Origin: Caulobacteraceae bacterium
GTDB taxonomy: Bacteria > Pseudomonadota > Alphaproteobacteria > Caulobacterales > Caulobacteraceae
Length of the DNA stretch: 64,000 nt
Assembly: GCA_027452265.1 (NCBI GenBank)
Contig: DAIDGR010000110.1
Span: 39,828-103,827 of the forward strand
Direction: 5' to 3'
Under the pieces are notes generated by a model. That model did not search any database, was not told where the DNA came from, and worked only from the letters and a program-made list of their open reading frames with translations. The position numbers were made by a program, and so were the translations under genes. How positions within the stretch are numbered: position 1 is the first letter of the stretch; each line of letters starts with the position of its first letter. Shown one piece after another: positions 57,566 through 64,000 of this stretch.

Positions 57566-58810
57566 TCAGAAGTCGATGTGGATCGTGGAGCGCCGGTTCA
57601 GCGGCTCCTTCACGCCGGGGGGCGTCTGGACGGCAAGGTCGTCCATACCCGTCCAGCTCACGCTGAGCGTGTCCTGCGGAACGCCCAGGGCGACCAGCGC
57701 GTCGGCCGTGGCCTTGGCGCGGCGCTCGGAGAGCCGCAGATTGTAGGCGCGGGTGCCGGAGGTGTCGGTGTGACCCACCACCAGCTCCTTCTTGGCGTGG
57801 CCCGCCGTGGCGTACTGCGCCGCATCCTGGAGCACGTTCTGCGCTTCCGGCGTGATCACATACTGATCCCACGGGAAGTAGATGACGTAATCACGCGCCG
57901 TGTAGACCGGAGCCGGGGGAGGCGGCGGCGGCGGAGGCGGCGGCGGAGGAGGCGGGGGAGGCGGCGGCGGCGGCGGGGGCGGCGGCGGAGGCGGCGGCGC
58001 CGGCGCCTTGGCGAAGCTGTACCGCAGGCCCAGGGCCACGGAGTGATCGATGTAGCGGACCTTGTAAGACTGGCCGCTCACGAAATCGTGGACCTTCTCG
58101 AGCCCACCGCTCAGGAAGGTGTAGGTCAGATCGACATTGACCCGGTCGGTCACCGCGTAGGTGAAGCCGCCGAGGAGCTGGTAGGCTTCCTGGGCCGGAG
58201 AGGAGTCGATGTCGACGAACGTGCCTTGGGCCGAGGCTGGAAGGCCGGGACCAAAGGCGTGGCCGTTGACCCGCACTTCGCTGAGATAGTTGACGCCGAT
58301 GCCGGCGCCGACAAACGGGCTCAGGCGATACTGCGGCAGCAGGTCGACGATGCCGTTGACCATGAAGGTCAAGGAGTCGACGGTGCCGTAGGGGTGGGTG
58401 CAGGAGCCCGACAGAGCGCCCGTATTGGGATTGTAAGCCTCGGTGCTGCCGGCCCCGCAGATCACGGTCTCATTGCCGGTAAAGCTGCTCGCGCCCTTCA
58501 GCACGCCAGGCCGATAACCGCCCTGAAGCTCCAACCGGAAGTAGGGGTTGAAGCGATAGCCGACCCGGGCGAACACATCGACGTTCTGATAGTCCTTGAG
58601 GGTCAGGGCCTGGGTGGCCTGGTCCTCGGGGATCAGACGGAAGTCGTCGGGGAAGTGGCCGCCGATATCGACAGCGCCGTACCAGCCCGGCGTCGACGCC
58701 GAAAAGGGCGCCGGAGACATCGGTCCACCCATTCCATCGGACTGGGCCATGGCCGCGCCCGCGATCAACATCAGCCCCAAAGCGGAGCCCACGAGGAGTC
58801 TTGGTTTCAC
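57566..58810 (-). CDS. OmpA family outer-membrane protein with poly-proline linker (GTG start)
   Basis: VKPRLLVGSALGLMLIAGAAMAQ signal peptide, beta-barrel N-domain, 28-Pro tract, VVGHTDTSGTRAYNLRLSERRAKATADALVALGV. Confidence 0.92.
   Translation of the reverse strand: MKPRLLVGSALGLMLIAGAAMAQSDGMGGPMSPAPFSASTPGWYGAVDIGGHFPDDFRLIPEDQATQALTLKDYQNVDVFARVGYRFNPYFRLELQGGYRPGVLKGASSFTGNETVICGAGSTEAYNPNTGALSGSCTHPYGTVDSLTFMVNGIVDLLPQYRLSPFVGAGIGVNYLSEVRVNGHAFGPGLPASAQGTFVDIDSSPAQEAYQLLGGFTYAVTDRVNVDLTYTFLSGGLEKVHDFVSGQSYKVRYIDHSVALGLRYSFAKAPAPPPPPPPPPPPPPPPPPPPPPPPPPPPPAPVYTARDYVIYFPWDQYVITPEAQNVLQDAAQYATAGHAKKELVVGHTDTSGTRAYNLRLSERRAKATADALVALGVPQDTLSVSWTGMDDLAVQTPPGVKEPLNRRSTIHIDF
57914..57997 (-). 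repeat. Low-complexity CCN tract coding 28 consecutive prolines
   Basis: 28 successive CCG/CCC/CCT codons on the minus strand. Confidence 0.9.
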
Positions 58811-59161
58811 GTCACCCTCTTTTATCTTGCGCCGGACCTGAAGGCCCGGGCGGTTGCAATTCGCCGGCGAGTTCATCGCCAACCATCGCGGCGCTCGGAT
58901 GGAGCTAGGTTCCAACGCCGCCAATATAAATCTCGATCCGCGCGTCCACGCCTGATTTCGTCGATTTCGCGCAAACCCAGCCTCATTTTGGCTCAGTGTG
59001 GCCGAAATGCCAACATTTCAGCCTCTTGGCCGTACCTATCGCGCCCTGATCGCTTCGCGCACAAGGCCACCCCACTCCACGGGAGAAGGGCGCGTGACAG
59101 GGCTCTGAAGATGACCGAACGATTTACGGACGAGGAATGAAAAAGGCGTGAAAGCCGCAAC

Positions 59162-59182
59162 CGCCGGCCCCCAAGGCCGGCG
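59162..59182 (-). terminator. Probable terminator of the MFS gene
   Basis: CGCCGGCC-CCCAA-GGCCGGCG perfect 8-bp stem; minus strand continues with a T-rich stretch (TTTCACGCCTTTTTC). Confidence 0.5.
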
Positions 59183-59192
59183 CTAGAGACGT

Positions 59193-60410
59193 TCAGGTCG
59201 GGCCCGCCTCGCCCTCGGCGCGCACGCCGAGGGCGATGACGCCCAGGGCCAGGAGCATGAGGCCCCCCGCCAGAAGAAAGGCGGCGCCTGGCAGGCCGCG
59301 CCGGACGCCCCAGGCGAAGGCCTGGGTGACGATCAGGGGACCAAGAATGGCGGTGAGGCCACCCAGGCTCGATAGGCCGCCTTGAAGCGCGCCCTGGCGG
59401 CTGGCCTCGGTCCGGCGCGACATCAGGCCGTTGAGGGCGGGATAGGCGAGGTTGGAAAGGGCGCCGGGAAGGAAAAAGGCATAGACCTGCCAGGACCGCG
59501 TCGCGAAGGCATAGGCGAGGACGCTTGCGGCGCCGCTGGCCACCCCAAGCAGGGCCGCGCCGCGATCGCCCAGGGCCTTGACCGCGCGGCCGGTGACCAG
59601 GGCCTGCACCAGGACGCTGGTGAACCCGACATAGGCCAGCGAAAGTCCGATATCGCGCGGGCTCCAGTGGAATTGCTGAGTGGTCCAGAAGGCCCAGGTG
59701 GCCGGATAGACCGCGCCGCCCAGTTGCCAGACGGCCCAGGCCAGGATCAGGGCTCCAGCTCCACGGCCGGCGCCAAGCAGGGGGGCAAAGGCGCCCAGCA
59801 GATGAGCCTCGCGCCAGCGAAAGGGCCGCCGGTTCTCGGCCGCCAGGGTTTCGCGCATAAACAGGAAGAGGGCCAGGGCGCTGAGGGCGGCGAGGCCCGC
59901 CGCGGCGATGAAGGGCGCACGGGGGCCCAGCCCCGCGATCAATCCTCCCGCGGCCGGCCCCAGGATGAAGCCCGCGCCCCAGGCCCCGCTCAGCCACCCA
60001 AAGGCGGCGCTACGCTCCTGCGGCGGGGTGACGTCGGCGATCACGGCCCCGGCCGGTCCGATGACGGCGCCGAACATGCCCGCAAGGCCCCGGCCGACGA
60101 ACAGCCAGAGGAGATTGGGCGCAAGGGCCATGACGCCATAATCGAAGGCGAAAGCGACCATGCTCAAGGTCAGGACCAGGCGCCGGCCGAAGCGGTCGCC
60201 AAGCTGTCCCATGACCGGGGCGGCGACAAACTGCCCCGCGGCGAAGATCCCCACCAGCCAGCCGCTCGCCTGGGTCGCCGCCGGCAGGTCGAGATGGCCC
60301 AGCCGCATGACCAACTCCGGCAGGACCGGCGCGGCCACGCCATAGCCCATGGCGTCCACCAGCACCGCACTGAGCGCCAGGGGAATCGCGGGGTGGGCGA
60401 AGTGCGGCAT
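59193..60410 (-). CDS. TCR/Tet family MFS transporter
   Basis: APVMGQLGDRFGRRLVLTLSM, GRGLAGMFGAVIGPAGAVIADVTPPQERSAAFGWLSGAWGAGFILGPAAGG. Confidence 0.93.
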   Translation of the reverse strand: MPHFAHPAIPLALSAVLVDAMGYGVAAPVLPELVMRLGHLDLPAATQASGWLVGIFAAGQFVAAPVMGQLGDRFGRRLVLTLSMVAFAFDYGVMALAPNLLWLFVGRGLAGMFGAVIGPAGAVIADVTPPQERSAAFGWLSGAWGAGFILGPAAGGLIAGLGPRAPFIAAAGLAALSALALFLFMRETLAAENRRPFRWREAHLLGAFAPLLGAGRGAGALILAWAVWQLGGAVYPATWAFWTTQQFHWSPRDIGLSLAYVGFTSVLVQALVTGRAVKALGDRGAALLGVASGAASVLAYAFATRSWQVYAFFLPGALSNLAYPALNGLMSRRTEASRQGALQGGLSSLGGLTAILGPLIVTQAFAWGVRRGLPGAAFLLAGGLMLLALGVIALGVRAEGEAGPT

Positions 60411-60448
60411 GTGAGGACTCGCCCGGTCGCCGTCAGGAACGGAAAAGA

Positions 60449-60524
60449 TGGCGCCGCCTAGGTGACTCGAACACCTGACCTACGCATTACGAATGCGCCG
60501 CTCTACCGGCTGAGCTAAGGCGGC
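60449..60524 (-). tRNA. tRNA-Thr (anticodon CGU), CCA encoded
   Basis: GCCGCCTTAGCTCAGCCGGTAGAGCGGCGCATTCGTAATGCGTAGGTCAGGTGTTCGAGTCACCTAGGCGGCGCCA folds as cloverleaf; loop TTCGTAA. Confidence 0.95.
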
Positions 60525-60787
60525 CCCGGCTTTGCCCGGTTTGGATCGGGCGGGGATATTTGACCGCTCTTAGCCTCCCTTGGGCTCGTCGCCAAGGGAG
60601 GCCGCAAAGCCGCGTGGCCCGCGCCCGCGTGAGGGCCCGTGTGATGGCCCGTGTGATGGATGGCGCCGAACAGGGCCAGGGCGCCGAGGATCGAGGCGAG
60701 GGCCAGGCCCATCATCGCCCAGAAGGCGCCGCTCAGGACCTTGATGTCGGGCTGGGCGATATCCGGATCAGGCGGGGGCTCGGCCAT
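60515..60787 (-). CDS. Hypothetical single-TM protein with His-rich segment; tail runs into tRNA-Thr
   Basis: MAEPPPDPDIAQPDIKVLSGAFWAMMGLALASILGALALFGAIHHTGHHTGPHAGAGHAA; C-terminal end uncertain. Confidence 0.55.
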   Translation of the reverse strand: MAEPPPDPDIAQPDIKVLSGAFWAMMGLALASILGALALFGAIHHTGHHTGPHAGAGHAALRPPLATSPREAKSGQISPPDPNRAKPGPP

Positions 60788-60792
60788 GGGGA

Positions 60793-61512
60793 TCAGATCT
60801 CGCGCGCCCAGCGGGCAAGGGTGTCGAGGAGGTCGGTCTCGGTCGGCGCGGCGGCGGCGAAGGTCGGGAGGCCGAGGGCCGCCACGGGAGCGAGAACGGC
60901 GGCGGAAAGGCCGATGAGCGCCGGGCGGAAGGCCGGCCGCCCGATCAGGGCCTGGGCGAGGAACTCCCCGCCCCGGGGAGAGTGCAGGAGGACGGCGCGG
61001 ACCGTCTCGACCCCGGCCCAGGCGGCGGCGTCCAGCGTCACAGGATCGGTGCGATAGAGGTCGAGTCGGCGGGCGTCGAGACCGCCGGCGGTCAGGGCGC
61101 CGGTCAGATCCCCGGCCGGGGCTTCGGCGGAGAGGTGCAGGATAGGTCCGGACAGCCGGCCCGCCCCCCGCGTGGCGAGGATCAGCCTGGCCAGGGCGGC
61201 GACATCGCCCTTTGCCGAGACCACCTCGGCGAAGCCGGCCTCGCGCGCGGCGGCGGCGGTGGCCTCGCCCACGGCGAAGGCCAGGGGCGGAGCGCCTCGC
61301 ACCCCCCGGGCGGAGCAGGCGCGTACCGCGTTGGCGCTGGTGAAGGCCACGGCGGCGAGACCGGAGAGGTCCAAAGCGCCCTCTCCCAGCGGACGGGTTT
61401 CCAGCAGGGGGTGAACGAGGGGGACAAGACCCAGGCGGGCGACGCGCTCGCCCGTGGCCGAGGCGCCGGGCTGGGCGCGGGTGATCCAGACGCGCGGCGC
61501 GTCAGAGGGCAA
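60793..61512 (-). CDS. hemD: Uroporphyrinogen-III synthase (probable TTG start)
   Basis: RVWITRAQPGASATGERVARLGLVPLVHPLLETRPL, AVAFTSANAVRA; follows hemC. Confidence 0.85.
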   Translation of the reverse strand: MPSDAPRVWITRAQPGASATGERVARLGLVPLVHPLLETRPLGEGALDLSGLAAVAFTSANAVRACSARGVRGAPPLAFAVGEATAAAAREAGFAEVVSAKGDVAALARLILATRGAGRLSGPILHLSAEAPAGDLTGALTAGGLDARRLDLYRTDPVTLDAAAWAGVETVRAVLLHSPRGGEFLAQALIGRPAFRPALIGLSAAVLAPVAALGLPTFAAAAPTETDLLDTLARWAREI

Positions 61513-62431
61513 GGGCGCCCCCGGCCTCCGCCGCGATGGCCTGGCCAAGGCGCCGTCCGAGATCCCGGGCCTGGACGCGCGGGTCGTCGCCAGAGAGATC
61601 GATCTCTCCCTCCTGGCGGAAGCGCCGGTCGCCATTGGGGGTCAGGGCCTCGGCCACCAGGACAAGATGGGCGCCGTTCACCTGCGCATAGGCGCCGATG
61701 GCCGTGCGACAGGAGCCTTCCAACACCTCGAGCACGCCACGCTCGGCGGCCACGGCCAGGGTGGTCGGTCCATGCTTGAGCGGGGCGAGCCAGGGGGCGT
61801 CCGCATCCTCGGCCCGGGTCTGGATGGCCAGAGCGCCCTGCGCCGCAGCCGGCGGGCATTCGCGCGGATCAAGCAGGCCGCGCGGCAGGTGCGAGAGGCC
61901 GAGCCGGTTGAGGCCTGATGCGGCCAGGAGGATGGCGTCCGCCTCGCCGGCCTCCATCTTGGCGAGTCGGGTGTCCACATTGCCGCGCAGGGGGATGATC
62001 TGCAGGTCCGGGCGCTTGTGCAGGGCCTGGGCGGCGCGGCGAAGGCTGGCCGTGCCCAGGCGCGCGCCTTGGGGAAGCTCGGCCAGACTGGCGTGATGCG
62101 GGCTCAGAAAGGCGTCGCGCGGGTCCTCCCGCACGGGCACCGCCGCGATGACAAGGCCGGGCACATCCTCGGCCGGCACGTCCTTCATGGAGTGGACCGC
62201 GCAGTCGACGCGGCCCTCCAGCAGGGCCTCCTCAATCTCCTTGGTGAACAGAGCCTTGCCGCCGATCTCGGTCAGGCGCCGGTCCTGGATGCGGTCGCCG
62301 GAGGTGATGACGCGCTCCAGAACCACCTCCGCCCCGGGCGCGGCCAGGGCTATGGCGTCGCGCATATGGCCAGATTGGGTGAGGGCGAGCTTGGACCCGC
62401 GGGTTCCGATGCGTATCACTGGGGCTGTCAT
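61502..62431 (-). CDS. hemC: Hydroxymethylbilane synthase (porphobilinogen deaminase)
   Basis: VIRIGTRGSKLALTQSGHMRDAI, GKALFTKEIEEALLEGRVDCAVHSMKDVP, IIPLRGNVDTRLAKMEAGEADAILLAASGLNRLG. Confidence 0.97.
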   Translation of the reverse strand: MTAPVIRIGTRGSKLALTQSGHMRDAIALAAPGAEVVLERVITSGDRIQDRRLTEIGGKALFTKEIEEALLEGRVDCAVHSMKDVPAEDVPGLVIAAVPVREDPRDAFLSPHHASLAELPQGARLGTASLRRAAQALHKRPDLQIIPLRGNVDTRLAKMEAGEADAILLAASGLNRLGLSHLPRGLLDPRECPPAAAQGALAIQTRAEDADAPWLAPLKHGPTTLAVAAERGVLEVLEGSCRTAIGAYAQVNGAHLVLVAEALTPNGDRRFRQEGEIDLSGDDPRVQARDLGRRLGQAIAAEAGGALAL

Positions 62432-63581
62432 GACCGCACACCTAGACCACAGCCCCCGAACGGGCGCCAGAGGCGAAGACGGCGACAGCCTTCCCCGCCC
62501 CCTGACCGTTCTTGGGATCGAGACGAGTTGCGACGAGACCGCCGCGGCGGTGGTGCGCCTTGACCCTGGGGGTGGGGTGAAGGTGCTGTCCTCAGCGGTG
62601 CGCACCCAGGGCGAGGACCATGCCCCCTTCGGCGGCGTGGTTCCGGAGATCGCCGCGCGGGCCCATGTGGAGACCATCGAGATCCTCGCCGCCCAGGCGC
62701 TCGACGAGGCCGGGGTGACCCGGGCCGCATTGGATGGGGTGGCGGCCACGGCCGGACCGGGCCTCGTCGGCGGCGTCATGGTCGGCCTCGCCTTCGCCAA
62801 GGCCGCGGCTCTCGCCCTGGGCAAACCGCTGGTGGCGGTGAACCATCTGGAGGGCCACGCCGTCTCCGCGCGCCTGGCCCAGGACACGCCCTATCCGTTC
62901 CTGCTGTTGCTGGTTTCGGGCGGCCACTGCCAGCTTCTCGACGTGCGGGGCGTGGGGGTGCGACGGCGCCTCGGCAGTACGGTGGACGACGCCGCCGGCG
63001 AAGCTTTCGACAAGATCGGCGTGGCCCTGGGCCTGACCTATCCCGCGGGGCCGGCCCTGGAGCGTCTGGCGGAGGGTGGCGACCCCCGACGTTTCCCCCT
63101 GCCGGTGGCCCTGAAGGGCCGGGCGGGGTGCGACTTTTCATTTTCGGGCCTGAAGACGGCGGCGGCGCGACTGGCCCAAAGCCTTCACACGGATGACGAC
63201 CGACGCGACCTCGCCGCGGCGGTTCAGGCGGCCATTGCGGGTCAGCTCGTCACGCGGACGGCCCGGGCCATGGCCCTGTTCGCCAAGGATCATGGGCCAG
63301 GGGACCGTCGCTTCGTGGTGGCGGGAGGGGTCGCGGCCAACACCCATCTGCGCACCAGGCTGATGGACCTGTGCCAGAGTGAAGGCTTCAGCTTCGCCGC
63401 CCCGCCCCTGGCCTTCTGTACGGACAATGCCGCGATGATCGCGCTTGCGGGCGCCGAACGCCTGGCCCTGGGCCTCAGCGACGACCTTGACGCACCGGCG
63501 CGTCCGCGCTGGCCGCTGGACGAAGCCGCGGCCGCCGCCACGCCGACGCACCGGCCGGGGCGCAAGGGGGCCAAGGCATGA
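62430..63581 (+). CDS. tsaD: tRNA N6-adenosine threonylcarbamoyltransferase TsaD
   Basis: [58 protein letters not shown]. Confidence 0.97.
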   Translation: MTAHLDHSPRTGARGEDGDSLPRPLTVLGIETSCDETAAAVVRLDPGGGVKVLSSAVRTQGEDHAPFGGVVPEIAARAHVETIEILAAQALDEAGVTRAALDGVAATAGPGLVGGVMVGLAFAKAAALALGKPLVAVNHLEGHAVSARLAQDTPYPFLLLLVSGGHCQLLDVRGVGVRRRLGSTVDDAAGEAFDKIGVALGLTYPAGPALERLAEGGDPRRFPLPVALKGRAGCDFSFSGLKTAAARLAQSLHTDDDRRDLAAAVQAAIAGQLVTRTARAMALFAKDHGPGDRRFVVAGGVAANTHLRTRLMDLCQSEGFSFAAPPLAFCTDNAAMIALAGAERLALGLSDDLDAPARPRWPLDEAAAAATPTHRPGRKGAKA

Positions 63582-64000
63582 GCGAGGCCAGACGTGTCGG
63601 GGTGATCGGCGCGGGCGCCTGGGGAACCGCCCTCGCCCAGATCTGCGCCCGGGCGGGCCTGGAGGTGGCGCTTTGGGCCCGCGAGGCAGAGGTCGTGAAG
63701 GCGATCAACGCGACCCATGAGAACGCTCTGTTCCTGCCGGGCGTCGCCCTGGATCCGGCGATCACGGCGACCGCCGCGCCCCAGGGCCTGGCCGGCCTCG
63801 ACCTGATCTTCGCCGCGCCGCCAGCCCAGCATCTCCGAGCCACCCTCCAACACCTCGCCCCAGGCCTCGAGCCGGAGGCCAGCCTCGTGATCTGCGCCAA
63901 GGGGGTGGAGGCCGGAACGCTAAAACTGATGAGCGAGGTCGCCGCCGAGGTCCTGCCAGGCGCCCGTATCGCGGTCCTGTCAGGGCCCAGCTTCGCCGAA
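63578..64000 (+). CDS. gpsA: NAD(P)H-dependent glycerol-3-phosphate dehydrogenase (truncated by window end)
   Basis: [60 protein letters not shown]; start overlaps tsaD stop (ATGA). Confidence 0.96.
   Translation, partial: MSEARRVGVIGAGAWGTALAQICARAGLEVALWAREAEVVKAINATHENALFLPGVALDPAITATAAPQGLAGLDLIFAAPPAQHLRATLQHLAPGLEPEASLVICAKGVEAGTLKLMSEVAAEVLPGARIAVLSGPSFAE

Noticed and set aside
57909-58010. Possible CRISPR or microsatellite array
   Set aside because: No repeat-spacer structure; it is the proline linker of an OmpA protein.
57473-59140. 555-aa plus-strand ORF with poly-Arg tract
   Set aside because: Poly-Arg is the antisense of the OmpA poly-Pro codons; not a real protein.
2798-63581. 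Functional linkage of Sua5 (2.8 kb) and TsaD (62.4 kb)
   Set aside because: Both are in t6A synthesis but about 60 kb apart with core genes between; treated as coincidence.

Overview
High-GC alphaproteobacterial chromosomal window. Gene content and synteny (ctaC-ctaD-ctaB-coxF-ctaG-ctaE-DUF983-SURF1-thrC, plant-type GCL, ETF/HBD) suggest Caulobacteraceae, Phenylobacterium/Caulobacter-like; this is inference. It is mostly core metabolism: PHA regulator PhaR, aa3 cytochrome oxidase biogenesis, t6A synthesis (Sua5 and TsaD), ileS-lspA, ribF, etfAB, pnp-rpsO-truB-rbfA, ubiD-like, fhs, hemC/hemD, gpsA and one tRNA-Thr(CGU). There is no prophage, transposase or CRISPR array. The more accessory region at about 46-50.6 kb carries a Co-type nitrile hydratase operon (alpha, beta, accessory) behind a sulfatase/phosphonate-monoester-hydrolase-like gene. 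The most notable unexplained structure is a family of five interspersed repeats. Each copy aligns over exactly 114 bp (38 codons) without indels, has two internal hairpins and conserved GANTC (CcrM-type) sites. One copy supplies the C-terminal codons and stop of ribF, and two sit between convergent genes. Other observations include perfect palindromes between convergent genes, divergent hemC/tsaD genes whose ATG codons overlap in a CATG, and several probable non-ATG starts. The very long antisense ORFs in the track are judged spurious.
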